64,000 nt of DNA from Cellulomonas gelida (GCF_006538725.1 NZ_BJLQ01000007.1:78978-142977); one strand, 5' to 3'. Shown: positions 10,133 to 19,230, counted from the first letter of the stretch. Numbers and translations: made by a program. The notes: generated from the sequence alone by a model not told the origin.

Positions 10133-11680
10133 ATGTCCACAGGAACGGGGTCCACGGGGTCGGACGAGCCGGTCGGCGCGAGCCCCGCACGCGCAGGCGG
10201 CGCTTCGGGCGCCGGGGGCCTGCGCAGCCCGCACCACGGCAAGGCGGTGGGCCTGGCGATCGCGGCGGCGGTCGGCGGCTTCCTGTTCGGCTTCGACTCC
10301 TCCGTCATCAACGGCGCGGTCAAGGCGTTCACCGACGAGTTCGCCCTGGGCGACGCCCTCTCGGGGTTCGCCGTCGCCGTGGCGCTGCTCGGCTGCGCTC
10401 TGGGCGCGTGGCTCGGCGGACGGCTCGCGGACCGGTGGGGCCGCACGCGCGTCATGTTCCTGGGCGCGGTGCTGTTCTTCGTGTCGTCGATCCTGTCCGG
10501 CATCGCGTTCGGCGTGTGGGACCTGATCCTGTGGCGCGCGATGGCCGGCATCGGCATCGGCATCGCGTCGGTCATCGCGCCGGCCTACATCGCCGAGATC
10601 GCACCCGCCACGATCCGCGGGCGGCTGGGCTCGCTGCAGCAGCTGGCGATCGTGATCGGCATCTTCGCCGCTCTGCTCTCGGACCAGATGCTGGCGCTGG
10701 CGACGCCCGGCGAGGGCGCCGACGCCTCGGGTGAGCTGTGGCTCGGCCTCGAGGCTTGGCGCTGGATGTTCATCGTGGCGGTGGTCCCCGCGACCGTGTA
10801 CGGCGTGCTCGCGCTGATGATCCCCGAGTCCCCGCGCTACCTGGTGGCCCAGGGCAAGCAGGACGAGGCGCTGTCCGTGCTGACCGACGTGCTCGGCACG
10901 CGCGAGGAGGCCGAGAACCGCCTGGGCGAGATCCAGCAGACGATCAAGGCGGACGAGTCGGCGCCCAAGGCGAGCCTGCGAGGGCCGCGGTTCGGCCTGC
11001 TGCCGCTGGTCTGGGTCGGGATCCTGCTGTCGGTGTTCCAGCAGTTCGTCGGGATCAACGTGATCTTCTACTACTCGAACACGCTGTGGCAGGCGGTCGG
11101 GTTCGACGAGAGCGACTCGTTCACGATCTCGACGATCACGTCGATCACCAACGTCGTCGTCACGTTCATCGCGATCGCGCTCGTCGACAAGGTCGGCCGC
11201 CGTCCGCTGCTGCTGATCGGCTCGGCCGGGATGGCGCTGTGCCTGGGGCTCATGGCGCTCGCGTTCACGCAGTCCTACGAGATCCCCGACCCCGAGAACG
11301 CGGGTGAGGTCCTCACGCAGCTGCCCGGGAGCTGGGGCACGGTCGCGCTGGTCGCGGCGAACGCGTTCGTCGTGTTCTTCGGGGCGACGTGGGGCCCGCT
11401 CGTGTGGGTGCTGCTCGGCGAGATGTTCCCGAACCGCATCCGCGCCGCGGCGCTGGGGCTGGCGGCCGCCGCGCAGTGGATCGCGAACTTCCTCATCACG
11501 ATCTCGTTCCCGCCGCTCCTGGGGGCGTTCGGCGCGTCGGTGCCCTACCTGATGTACGCGATCTTCGCGGCGCTGTCGTTCTTCTTCACGCTGTGGAAGG
11601 TCCCGGAGACCAAGGGCGTCGAGCTCGAGGACATGGAAGGGCTCAAGGTCGAACGGCGCACGCGCGGCGCAGCCGCCTGA
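10133..11680 (+). CDS. Sugar/proton symporter, MFS sugar-porter family
   Basis: The 515-residue protein has about 12 membrane segments and the sugar-porter signatures: GGFLFGFDSSVINGA in TM1, DRWGRTR after TM2, PESPRYLV before the central loop, GRRPLLLIG after TM8 and VPETKG at the C-terminus. Members such as XylE, AraE and GlcP import pentoses or hexoses with protons. In a plant-cell-wall degrader, xylose, arabinose or glucose is a sensible substrate, but specificity cannot be read from the sequence. An AGGGGAGAGGGG stretch precedes the ATG. The gene stands alone, with a MarR regulator 150 bp downstream. Confidence 0.88.
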   Translation: MSTGTGSTGSDEPVGASPARAGGASGAGGLRSPHHGKAVGLAIAAAVGGFLFGFDSSVINGAVKAFTDEFALGDALSGFAVAVALLGCALGAWLGGRLADRWGRTRVMFLGAVLFFVSSILSGIAFGVWDLILWRAMAGIGIGIASVIAPAYIAEIAPATIRGRLGSLQQLAIVIGIFAALLSDQMLALATPGEGADASGELWLGLEAWRWMFIVAVVPATVYGVLALMIPESPRYLVAQGKQDEALSVLTDVLGTREEAENRLGEIQQTIKADESAPKASLRGPRFGLLPLVWVGILLSVFQQFVGINVIFYYSNTLWQAVGFDESDSFTISTITSITNVVVTFIAIALVDKVGRRPLLLIGSAGMALCLGLMALAFTQSYEIPDPENAGEVLTQLPGSWGTVALVAANAFVVFFGATWGPLVWVLLGEMFPNRIRAAALGLAAAAQWIANFLITISFPPLLGAFGASVPYLMYAIFAALSFFFTLWKVPETKGVELEDMEGLKVERRTRGAAA

Positions 11681-11768
11681 CCTCGCCGGCGACCCCCTTC
11701 GGCGCGACCCCTTCGCCATGCCCACCGAGGGTCGCGGCGAGGTGTGACCGGGCAGACAGGCGAATCAC

Positions 11769-11809
11769 TTGCATGCTGCACGCATCGGACGTACGTTTGC
11801 TTGCAGCAA
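11769..11809. promoter_or_regulatory. Two palindromic operator candidates upstream of the MarR gene
   Basis: TTGCTTGCAGCAA (11797-11809) is a perfect 5-3-5 inverted repeat. TTGCATGCTGCAC (11769-11781) is the same pattern with one arm mismatch. Their centres are about 28 bp apart, close to three helical turns. Both lie within 65 bp of the MarR start, as expected for autoregulation of a MarR-exporter unit. An upstream ATG at 11773 falls inside the first site and is unlikely to be used. Confidence 0.6.
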
Positions 11810-11832
11810 CCACACGTGAGGACGCCCGCCAC

Positions 11833-12312
11833 ATGCCCGCAGCACCGATCCCCGAGCTCCACATGCTCCGTGCGGTCGAGGAGCTCTGGCGCACCCTGCG
11901 GGAGGCCGGCTCGCACCTCTGGCGCGACGTGGAGTGCAGCAGGTCCACCGCGACGCTCATCCGGCTGCTGGCCACGCGCACGCGCGCGGGCAGCGCCACC
12001 CAGGTCGGCGACGTGGCGCACGCGCTGCGCGTCGACATCTCGGTCGCGAGCAGGCAGGTCAGCCAGCTCGTGGACGAGGGCCTGGTCGAGCGCACGGTCG
12101 ACTCCGACGACCGGCGGGCCCGGTCCCTGCGCCTGACCCCCGCAGGGCTGGAGCGTGCCGACGTGATCGAGGCGGCGCTGCTGCGCAGCACGGTCGGCCT
12201 GTTCGCCGACTGGTCCCCGCAGGACGTCACGGCGGCCGTCGACACGATCAGACGGCTCACGACGACCTTCGACCGCGCCACCCTCGCCGCGCACGAGCGC
12301 GCCCCCGCCTGA
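11833..12312 (+). CDS. MarR-family transcriptional regulator
   Basis: The 159-residue winged-helix protein has the MarR core: a dimerisation helix, then TQVGDVAHALRVDISVASRQVSQLVDEGLVERTVDSDDRRARSL, covering the recognition helix and the DxRxxxL wing. MarR proteins usually repress a neighbouring efflux gene and let go on binding aromatic ligands. The ATG at 11833 is preferred over 11773 because a GAGG motif precedes it and the operator palindromes lie between the two. The drug exporter begins 114 bp downstream on the same strand and is the obvious target. Confidence 0.88.
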   Translation: MPAAPIPELHMLRAVEELWRTLREAGSHLWRDVECSRSTATLIRLLATRTRAGSATQVGDVAHALRVDISVASRQVSQLVDEGLVERTVDSDDRRARSLRLTPAGLERADVIEAALLRSTVGLFADWSPQDVTAAVDTIRRLTTTFDRATLAAHERAPA

Positions 12313-12341
12313 CCCTCGACCGACCCGCACGACCCACCACC

Positions 12342-12380
12342 GACCAGCACCTGACAGACCAGCACCTGAGAGACCAGCAC
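12342..12380. repeat. 15-bp tandem repeat (2.6 copies) between marR and the exporter gene
   Basis: GACCAGCACCTGA recurs at 12342, 12357 and, shortened, at 12372, an exact 15-bp period. It occupies the short spacer before the exporter's AAGGA ribosome-binding site. It may be a slippage product or a regulator/RNA element; it codes for nothing in the gene frames. Confidence 0.75.
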
Positions 12381-12426
12381 CCGCCGACGCCGCCGGGCAC
12401 CCGACAAGAAGAAGCAAGGAAACACC

Positions 12427-14169
12427 GTGCCCACCGAACCCACCACCGCGCCGACCATCGCGCCCGGAGCCGCCGCCCCCGAGGCGACCGAGTCGCACCC
12501 GCCCCGGATGACGCACCGCCAGGTGCTCGAGGCGCTCTCCGGCATCCTCCTGGGGATGTTCGTCTCGATGCTCGCGACGAGCGTCGTCTCCTCCTCGCTG
12601 CCGCGGATCATCACCGACCTCGGCGGCAAGCAGTCCGCGTTCACGTGGGTCGTGACCGCCACGCTGCTCACCACGACGATCTCCACCCCGATCTGGGGCA
12701 AGCTCGCCGACCTCGTGAACCGCAAGCTCCTCATCCAGCTCGCGCTGGGCATCACCGTCGTCTCGTCGGCGCTCGCGGGCCTCGCGCACAACACCGAGAT
12801 GCTCATCGGGATGCGCGCGCTGCAGGGCATCGGCGCCGGCGGCCTGACGGCGCTGGGCACCGTGCTGATCGCGGACATCATCAGCCCGCGCGAGCGAGGT
12901 CGCTACATGGGTCTCATGGGCGCCGTGATGGGCATCAGCATGGTCGGCGGCCCGCTGCTCGGCGGCGTGATCACCGACTCCTCGCTGACGTGGCGCGCGA
13001 ACTTCTTCGTCGGCCTGCCGTTCGCGGTGTTCGCGATCGTCGTCCTGCAGCGCACGCTGCACCTGCCCCCGCTGCCGCGCCGCGTGGTCAAGATCGACTA
13101 CTGGGGCGCCGCGCTCCTGTCCGTCGGCATCGCGCTGCTCCTGCTGTGGGTCACGTTCGCGGGCGACAAGTTCGCCTGGGCGTCGTGGCAGACCTTCGCG
13201 ATGCTCGGCGCCTCGGTCGTCACGCTCGCCGCGGCGCTGTGGGTCGAGTCGCGCGTCGACGAGCCGATCATCCCGCTGGGGCTGTTCCGCAACCGCACGC
13301 TCGTGCTGTCCGTCGTGGCCAGCGTCGCCGTCGGCATCGCGATGTTCGGCACGTCGGTGTTCCTCAGCCAGTACATGCAGCTCGCGCGCGGCAAGACGCC
13401 CACCGAGTCGGGTCTCATGACGATCCCGATGATCGCCGGCGTGCTGCTGTCGTCCACGATCTCGGGCGCGATCATCTCGCGCACCGGCAAGTACAAGGCG
13501 TTCATGATCTGGGGCGCCGTGCTCCTGACCGGCGGGATCGGCCTCATGGCGACGATCCACTACGACACGAGCTTCGTGCTCGTGAGCGCCTACATGGTGA
13601 TCCTGGGCGCGGGCGTCGGGATGCTCATGCAGAACCTGGTCCTCGCGGTGCAGAACACGCTGCACGTCTCGGAGATCGGCTCGGGCACGGCGACCGTCGC
13701 GTTCTTCCGCACGCTCGGCGGTGCGATCGGCGTGTCGGCCCTGGGTGCGGTCCTGTCGAACAAGTCGACCGAGTACATCGTGCGCGGCCTGGCCACGCTC
13801 GGCATCGACCCGGCGGGTGTCGGCGGCGACGGTGCGCTGCCCGACGTCGCGACGCTGCCCGCGCCGGTGCGCACGGTCGTCGAGCAGTCGTTCGGTGACG
13901 CGATCGCGGACCTGTTCCTGGTCGCGACGCCGATCGCGCTCATCGCGCTCGTCGCGGTGCTGTTCCTCAAGGAGGTCCCGCTCGGCCGTCGCTCGGGCGT
14001 CGAGCAGCGCCTCGAGGAGGAGCTCGCGGAGTCCGCGGCGGCGATCGTCCCCGTGACCGACGAGCTCGTCCCGGCGGCTCTCGGCACGCACGACGAGAGC
14101 ACGCGCACGGACGAGGCCACCGGCAGTGCGGCCAGGCGCCCGGTCGAGACGCAGCGCTCGCACCGCTGA
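12427..14169 (+). CDS. EmrB/QacA-type (DHA2, 14-TM) multidrug exporter
   Basis: The 580-residue MFS protein has the DHA2 layout of about 14 membrane segments. It carries LSGILLGMFVSMLATSVVSSSLPRI in TM1, GKLADLVNRKLL after TM2, and MRALQGIGAGGLTALGTVLIADI with the motif C-like antiporter region in TM4-5. Proteins of this type extrude lipophilic drugs or dyes in exchange for protons. Translation starts at GTG 12427 with AAGGA upstream. It is flanked by two MarR regulators, one upstream on the same strand and one convergent downstream; the upstream one probably controls it. A long hairpin terminator follows. Confidence 0.9.
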   Translation: MPTEPTTAPTIAPGAAAPEATESHPPRMTHRQVLEALSGILLGMFVSMLATSVVSSSLPRIITDLGGKQSAFTWVVTATLLTTTISTPIWGKLADLVNRKLLIQLALGITVVSSALAGLAHNTEMLIGMRALQGIGAGGLTALGTVLIADIISPRERGRYMGLMGAVMGISMVGGPLLGGVITDSSLTWRANFFVGLPFAVFAIVVLQRTLHLPPLPRRVVKIDYWGAALLSVGIALLLLWVTFAGDKFAWASWQTFAMLGASVVTLAAALWVESRVDEPIIPLGLFRNRTLVLSVVASVAVGIAMFGTSVFLSQYMQLARGKTPTESGLMTIPMIAGVLLSSTISGAIISRTGKYKAFMIWGAVLLTGGIGLMATIHYDTSFVLVSAYMVILGAGVGMLMQNLVLAVQNTLHVSEIGSGTATVAFFRTLGGAIGVSALGAVLSNKSTEYIVRGLATLGIDPAGVGGDGALPDVATLPAPVRTVVEQSFGDAIADLFLVATPIALIALVAVLFLKEVPLGRRSGVEQRLEEELAESAAAIVPVTDELVPAALGTHDESTRTDEATGSAARRPVETQRSHR

Positions 14170-14192
14170 CGCCTGACCGCTCCGCCCGCACC

Positions 14193-14222
14193 GAGGGCGC
14201 GGACCACGTGGTCCGCGCCCTC
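14193..14222. terminator. Bidirectional hairpin between convergent genes
   Basis: Bases 14193-14207 and 14208-14222 form a perfect 15+15 palindrome with no separate loop. It lies midway between the exporter stop (14169) and the stop of the convergent MarR gene (14246). There is no U-tract, which is common in high-GC actinobacteria. Confidence 0.8.
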
Positions 14223-14245
14223 CGTCGTGTCAGGAGGCGGTCGGT

Positions 14246-14722
14246 TCAGACCGTGGCGTGCGGGTGCTCCGCGGGCGGCTGCGTGGTCCACGCCGACGAC
14301 AGGTCGCGGTTCAGACGGCCCAGCTGCGCGGTGAGCTGGGAGATCTGCTCAGGCGACCAGTCCTCCAGCGCGCGGCCGAGGAAGTCCCGCCGCGCGACCT
14401 GCGCGGCGAACAGGCGCGACGCGCCGTCCGCGGTGAGCGCCAGGAGCTGCCCGCGGAAGTCGTCGGGGTCCGGGGTGCGCGTGATCAGGCCCAGCGCGCC
14501 GAGGCGCGCGAGCTGGCGCGACATCGTGCCGCGGCCGACGCCGATGTACGCGGCCAGGTCGCTGGCCCGCACGCCCGGCGTCCGCTCGATCAGCGCGAGC
14601 AGCTCGTAGGCCGACGGCTCGAGCTGGGGGTGCACCCGGCGCGCCATCGCGCTCGACGACGCGGTCGCCCGGCGCAGGAACAGGCCGAGCTCGCGTTCGA
14701 GCTGCTGGAAGTCGTCGTCCAT
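14246..14722 (-). CDS. MarR-family transcriptional regulator
   Basis: The 158-residue MarR protein has PSAYELLALIERTPGVRASDLAAYIGVGRGTMSRQLARLGALGLITRTPDPDDFRGQLLALT, i.e. recognition helix and wing. The C-terminal helix ends near LNRDLSSAWTT. An ATG at 14722 directly follows a GTG at 14725, and either may be used. No ribosome-binding site stands out. It is convergent with the drug exporter, so its target may be itself or a distant gene. It is clearly different in sequence from the MarR at 11833. Confidence 0.85.
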   Translation of the reverse strand: MDDDFQQLERELGLFLRRATASSSAMARRVHPQLEPSAYELLALIERTPGVRASDLAAYIGVGRGTMSRQLARLGALGLITRTPDPDDFRGQLLALTADGASRLFAAQVARRDFLGRALEDWSPEQISQLTAQLGRLNRDLSSAWTTQPPAEHPHATV

Positions 14723-14824
14723 CACACGGTCATCTTGGCGCGCCGGACGGCATCACGGCACACCTGACGCGGGCGAACATTGCCGCAGCACCATGATCGT
14801 CGGGGTGCTGGCACCCATCAGGGC

Positions 14825-14844
14825 GGGCTACCGACCGGTAGCCC
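14825..14844. terminator. Hairpin downstream of the NERD gene
   Basis: GGGCTACCG and CGGTAGCCC form a perfect 9-bp stem with a 2-nt loop, 21 bp past the end of the minus-strand NERD gene. Confidence 0.65.
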
Positions 14845-14864
14845 GGGTCCCCGGTTCCGCGCGG

Positions 14865-15617
14865 TCAGCGCCCCCACGTGGCGCGCTGCCGCGCGACATG
14901 GGCGATCGCGGCGACACGGTCGGGTTCGAGCGCGGCCGGCATCGCACGGATCGCGCGCGGCAGGCCGGCCCGCGTCACGACGAGCGCGCCGTGCGGGTCG
15001 GGCGCTCCGTCGTGCGTCAGCGTGCCCCGCACGACGACGATCGACCGCACCGCGACGTCGGCGCACCCGGCGCGCAGCAGCAAGCCCTGGACGCGCGCGG
15101 ACTCCATGCGAGCCGCGTGCAGGTGCCCGACGGGCACGCCGTCGACCGTCATGCTCCGGCCCTCGACGACCACGTGCTCACCCGGCTCGCTGCGCTGGGC
15201 GACCGTGCGGATGCCGCCGGGGCCGATCAGCAGGTGCTCGACCACGGTGCCCTGCCTGCCGAGCGGCACGTCGTGGATCACGTGCCACCCCTCGGCGTAG
15301 AGCCGCTCGAGCCGCGTGCGCAGCGGTGCGCCGCGCTCGACCCGCGACTCGTCGGGCGTGCCCAGCCACGCGACGAGCGCCGTGCGCTCGGGCTCGCCGA
15401 ACGGCTGGCGCGGCAGCGGGAGCTGGATCTCGTTGCCGTCCCCGCGCAGGAACTCCTGCGCGGCGCGGCGCAGGCCGTCCTCGAGCTCGGGCTCCTCGAC
15501 GACGACCTCGCCGGACTGCAGGTCGATCGACCCGACCCGCGCCCCGGTCTCGTGCGTCACGAAGAGACGGTCGGCGCCGTAGCGCCGCCACCTGCGAACC
15601 GTGAGCACTTGTTCCAC
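14865..15617 (-). CDS. NERD-domain protein
   Basis: The C-terminal ~130 residues match the NERD (nuclease-related) fold: GWHVIHDVPL, VEHLLIGPGGI, VVVEGRSMTVDG and a helix with RMESARVQGLLLRAG. The N-terminal part (VRRWRRYGADRLFV, RVGSIDLQSGE) is the small beta domain that often precedes NERD in actinobacteria. The family is related to restriction-like nucleases, but the catalytic pattern here looks incomplete, so activity is uncertain. I prefer the GTG at 15617 (250 residues): a GATAAT box ends 6 nt before it, fitting a leaderless transcript. A GTG at 15671 would add 18 residues. Confidence 0.75.
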   Translation of the reverse strand: MEQVLTVRRWRRYGADRLFVTHETGARVGSIDLQSGEVVVEEPELEDGLRRAAQEFLRGDGNEIQLPLPRQPFGEPERTALVAWLGTPDESRVERGAPLRTRLERLYAEGWHVIHDVPLGRQGTVVEHLLIGPGGIRTVAQRSEPGEHVVVEGRSMTVDGVPVGHLHAARMESARVQGLLLRAGCADVAVRSIVVVRGTLTHDGAPDPHGALVVTRAGLPRAIRAMPAALEPDRVAAIAHVARQRATWGR

Positions 15618-15648
15618 GTGGGCATTATCGGCGTAGACGGGGCCCGTC
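15618..15648 (-). promoter_or_regulatory. Probable leaderless promoter of the NERD gene with palindrome in the spacer
   Basis: On the minus strand, GATAAT (15629-15624) is a strong -10 hexamer and the GTG start at 15617 lies 6 nt beyond it. A perfect 6-1-6 palindrome, GACGGGGCCCGTC (plus-strand 15636-15648), sits where the -35/-10 spacer would be and could be a repressor site. The -35 match is weak. Confidence 0.45.
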
Positions 15649-15729
15649 TTCAGTCCGACGCCCAGACTCACCCGCGAAGTCGACCGAAAGGCGGACCCGG
15701 TCGACGACCGGACGCGCCAACACCCCTGC

Positions 15730-16134
15730 TCACCGCTCCGCGGGCTCGAACGTCAGGCTCACCGAGTTCATGCAGAAGCGGTCACCCGTGGGGGTCTGCG
15801 GCGCGTCGTCGAACACGTGCCCGAGGTGCGACCCGCACCGCGCGCACAGCACCTCGGTCCGCACCATGCCCAGCGAGCGGTCCTCGTGCAGCTCGACCGC
15901 GCCACCTGCGAGCGGCGTGAAGAAGCTGGGCCACCCGCAGTGCGAGTCGAACTTCGCGTCCGACGAGAACAGCTCGGCGGAGCACGCCCGACACCGGTAG
16001 ACCCCGGTGCGCTTCTCGTCCAGGAGCGCACCCGTCCAGGCGCGCTCGGTCCCCGCGCGGCGCAGCACCGCGAACTCCTGCGGCTCGAGCTCCAGCGCCC
16101 ACTGCTCGTCGGTCTTCGTGACCTCGTACGTCAC
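15730..16134 (-). CDS. msrB: Peptide-methionine (R)-S-oxide reductase
   Basis: The 134-residue protein has all MsrB landmarks: VYRCRACSAELF and LCARCGSHLGHVF provide the zinc-binding Cys pairs, HCGWPSFF the substrate pocket, and the catalytic Cys is in RFCMNSVSL. It reduces methionine-R-sulfoxide in oxidised proteins using thioredoxin. The GTG at 16134 is chosen because a strong GAGGAGGTG precedes it; the 21 codons further upstream lack family similarity. The gene faces away from the GGDEF-EAL gene across a 216-bp intergenic region that must hold both promoters. Confidence 0.95.
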   Translation of the reverse strand: MTYEVTKTDEQWALELEPQEFAVLRRAGTERAWTGALLDEKRTGVYRCRACSAELFSSDAKFDSHCGWPSFFTPLAGGAVELHEDRSLGMVRTEVLCARCGSHLGHVFDDAPQTPTGDRFCMNSVSLTFEPAER

Positions 16135-16350
16135 GTGCCCACCTCCTCGTCGGACGCACCCGTGCGCGTCCTCGAACCACTCCAACAGGAGGACCACCCC
16201 GGACGTTCCCGATGGTTCGTCGCCGCAGGCACGGGGGTGATAAGGCGACGGGGTGCTCGCCCGGCACGTCCGGACCGCTTACCTTTGCCCCTATCCGACC
16301 GGTGAGCGCACCGGCGGGACAGGGCCCCGAACCGGGCAGAGGGAGGCAGC

Positions 16351-18447
16351 GTGCCGCGAGCCACCGCGCGCCGTCGCTGGTCGCTGACCCGCTACTTCGG
16401 CGTGGTGAGCTTCCTGGCGATGCTCGCGCTCGGCGTGGCCCTGATCTGGATGACCGGCCGCGTCATGCAGGAGCAGTCCGTGCGCGACGGCACGCAGTCC
16501 GCGACGTCCGTCATGTCCTACGCGGCCGCTCCCCTGCCGACCCACGCGTTCGCGGAGGGCCTGCTCACCGACGCCCAGGTCACCGCGATCGAGACGTCGA
16601 CCATGGGGTTCGGGTCGCGGATCGTCGAGCTGCGGCTGTGGAGCACCGCGGGTGTGCTGATGTACAGCGCGGACGCGACCGGCGGCGCGTTCCCCGACAC
16701 CGAGCGGCTCAACGGCGTGCTGGCCTCCGGGAGCGCCGACGCGCGCGTGCTCGACGACGTGAACCAGGTCGACGCGGCAGGCACGGGCGCCACCATCCAG
16801 GAGGTCCTGGACGTGTACGTGCCGGTCGGCGCGCGGGACGCGCAGGACCTGTCCGGCATCGAGATCGGCTCACCGCTGCCGTCGCGGCCCCCGCTCGCGC
16901 CGGGCGAGGTCGACGAGGTCATCGGTGTGGCCGCGGTGATGCTCGACCACACCCAGGCGGTCGACGCGCTCGCCGAGGCGAGTCGTACCGTGACGCTCGT
17001 CGTGGCTGCCGGGCTCGTCGCGCTGTGGCTGCTGCTGTTCCGCACCGTGCACGCCACGTCGAAGCGGCTGCAGTCCTCGGCGCTCGAGAACGCCCGGCTC
17101 GCGCTGCTCGACTCGCTCACGGGCCTGCCGAACCGCCGTCTGCTCGCCGACCGCATGCGCCGGGACGTGGCCGACGCGCTCAAGAGCGGCGGGCGCGTGG
17201 GGCTCGTCCTGCTCGACATCGACCGCTTCAAGGACATCAACGACTCGCTGGGCCACGACCACGGTGACGAGCTGCTCGAGCAGGTCGCCGAGCGGCTGCG
17301 CGGCGCGCTGCGCGACGAGGACGTGGTCGCGCGCCTCGGCGGGGACGAGTTCGCGGTGCTCCTGCCCGACGTGCGGTCGGTGGCCAACGCCGAGCGTCTC
17401 GCGCGGCGCGTGCGCCAGCTCTTCGTCCCGCCGTTCCAGCTCGGGGAGATGTCGCTGCACGTCGAGACGTCGGTGGGCGTGGCGTGCATCCCGGACCACG
17501 CGACCGACGCGTCCTCGCTCATGCGCACCGCCGACGTGGCGATGTACAGCGCGAAGCACCACCGCACCGGCGTCGCCGTCTACGACCCCGACGAGGACCA
17601 CTCGTCGCCGCAGCGGCTCGTGCTGCTCGGCGACCTGCACCAGGCGATCGAGGCCCCGCACGCGGAGTCCGAGCTCGTCATGCACTACCAGCCGAAGATC
17701 GCGCTCGACACCGGCCGCACGGTCGGTTACGAGGCGCTCATGCGCTGGGAGCACCCGACCCGCGGCCTGCTCCTGCCCGGCACGTTCATCCCGCTCGCGG
17801 AGCAGTCGGGGCTCATCCACGACCTCACGCGCTTCGCGCTCACGGGCGCGATCACCCAGCTCGCGCAGTGGCGTCGCAAGGGCACGCCGCTGCCGGTCGC
17901 GGTCAACCTGTCCGCGCACGACGTGACCACGACGGCCGTCGTCGACGCGATCGAGCAGCTCCTGACGCAGCACGACGTGCCCGCCGAGCTCCTCGAGGTC
18001 GAGATCACCGAGACCGCGCTGGTCGCCGACCCGTCCCGGATCGTGCCGGTGCTGGAGCGGCTCGGACGGCTGGGCGTGCGCGTCGCGATCGACGACTTCG
18101 GGATCGGCAACACCTCGATCTCCCAGCTGCGGGACCTGCCGGTCGGCGAGCTGAAGATCGACCGGCTGTTCGTCTCCGACCTGCGCGACGGCGACCGCTC
18201 GGGGTCCGAGGTCGTCGTGCAGGCGCTGGTCGACCTCGCGCACTCGTTCGGGCTGCGCGTGGTCGCCGAGGGCGTCGAGGACGAGCAGACGGCGGCGACG
18301 CTGCGCCGGCTCGGCGTGGACCGTGCGCAGGGCTTCCTCTACTCCCCCGCGGTCCCCGCCGAGGAGGTCCCCGCGGTGCGCGCGTCAGGCGGTTCGCGGG
18401 CTGGTTCTCACCCGGGCAGATCGGCGCGCGTGCGATCTTCCGGATGA
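16351..18447 (+). CDS. Membrane GGDEF-EAL protein (c-di-GMP turnover)
   Basis: The 698-residue protein begins with a membrane segment (residues ~14-34). An extracytoplasmic sensor region of about 170 residues and a second membrane segment (~212-230) follow. The cytoplasmic part has a GGDEF domain with intact GGDEF at 330-334 and an RDED inhibitory-site motif five residues before it. An EAL domain follows, with YEALMRWEHP (EAL at 461-463) and DDFGIG. Both synthase and phosphodiesterase motifs look complete, so either or both activities are possible. GTG 16351 follows a GGGAGG box. The TasA/SipW-like genes start 90 bp downstream on the same strand. Confidence 0.92.
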   Translation: MPRATARRRWSLTRYFGVVSFLAMLALGVALIWMTGRVMQEQSVRDGTQSATSVMSYAAAPLPTHAFAEGLLTDAQVTAIETSTMGFGSRIVELRLWSTAGVLMYSADATGGAFPDTERLNGVLASGSADARVLDDVNQVDAAGTGATIQEVLDVYVPVGARDAQDLSGIEIGSPLPSRPPLAPGEVDEVIGVAAVMLDHTQAVDALAEASRTVTLVVAAGLVALWLLLFRTVHATSKRLQSSALENARLALLDSLTGLPNRRLLADRMRRDVADALKSGGRVGLVLLDIDRFKDINDSLGHDHGDELLEQVAERLRGALRDEDVVARLGGDEFAVLLPDVRSVANAERLARRVRQLFVPPFQLGEMSLHVETSVGVACIPDHATDASSLMRTADVAMYSAKHHRTGVAVYDPDEDHSSPQRLVLLGDLHQAIEAPHAESELVMHYQPKIALDTGRTVGYEALMRWEHPTRGLLLPGTFIPLAEQSGLIHDLTRFALTGAITQLAQWRRKGTPLPVAVNLSAHDVTTTAVVDAIEQLLTQHDVPAELLEVEITETALVADPSRIVPVLERLGRLGVRVAIDDFGIGNTSISQLRDLPVGELKIDRLFVSDLRDGDRSGSEVVVQALVDLAHSFGLRVVAEGVEDEQTAATLRRLGVDRAQGFLYSPAVPAEEVPAVRASGGSRAGSHPGRSARVRSSG

Positions 18448-18537
18448 AAGTCGGGCAGACTGGTCAAGTTCGGGTCGGGCGTGCCGATTGATCTGTACCC
18501 GAGGTGACCGCCCACCCGACCAGGGGGAGTACCGCAG

Positions 18538-19230
18538 ATGATGGACGACCTGCTCGAAGAGATGGTCAACCCCGCGCCCGCGCAGGCCGACAAGGCACGG
18601 CGCCGTCGGCTGTGGGCCACGGTGACGATCGTCGGGCTCGCCGCGCTCGGCGTCACGTCGCTGACGACGTCGGCGCTGTTCACGGACAACAAGACCGCGA
18701 GCGACACGATCAAGACGGGGTCCGTCAGCCTCGAGACCGACGCGATGACCTTCACGGTCCCGGTCGACAACATGCTGCCCGGCGCGGCGATCGTCGCGCC
18801 GCTCGAGGTGCGCAACGCGGGCTCGCTGCGCTACCAGTACGCGATCAGCTACCAGGCGGTGAACGGCTCGGGCGAGACGGCCGACCTGTCCGACCGGCTG
18901 CGCGTGGAGATCTTCACGCGCGCGGCGGGGAACTGCACGATCACGGGCACCCTGAGCACCACGGGCCTGATCGGTCGGAGCACGACGAGCGGCTACGGCC
19001 TCGCCACGGCCCTGACGCCGATCGTGGGCGACCCCGCCGACTACGCCAACGCGGCGAACCGGTTCCTGAGCGCGAGCGAGTCCGAGAACCTGTGCGTGCG
19101 CGTCCAGTTCGACGCCGCCGCGGACAACTCCTACCAGGACACCTCGACGACCCTGACCCTGCGGTTCGACGCCCGCCAGCTCGACTTCGACGACTCGCAG
19201 CCCGACGAGTCGGGCATCACCGGACCCTGA
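18538..19230 (+). CDS. TasA/camelysin-like secreted protein (probable SipW-type signal peptidase substrate)
   Basis: The 230-residue precursor has a basic N-terminus (KARRRR) and a hydrophobic segment at about 28-45. It then has SALFTDNKTASDTIKTGSVSL, the pattern found after the signal peptide of TasA/CalY-type proteins (xFTD..x.s.N.i..G.v.l). The rest is beta-rich, with two Cys (NCTI and NLCV) that could pair. Bacillus TasA forms biofilm-matrix fibres after cleavage by SipW. The gene for a SipW-type peptidase starts 12 bp downstream, so a fibre or surface-protein role is inferred. Translation starts at ATGATG 18538 behind GGGGGAG. Confidence 0.75.
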   Translation: MMDDLLEEMVNPAPAQADKARRRRLWATVTIVGLAALGVTSLTTSALFTDNKTASDTIKTGSVSLETDAMTFTVPVDNMLPGAAIVAPLEVRNAGSLRYQYAISYQAVNGSGETADLSDRLRVEIFTRAAGNCTITGTLSTTGLIGRSTTSGYGLATALTPIVGDPADYANAANRFLSASESENLCVRVQFDAAADNSYQDTSTTLTLRFDARQLDFDDSQPDESGITGP

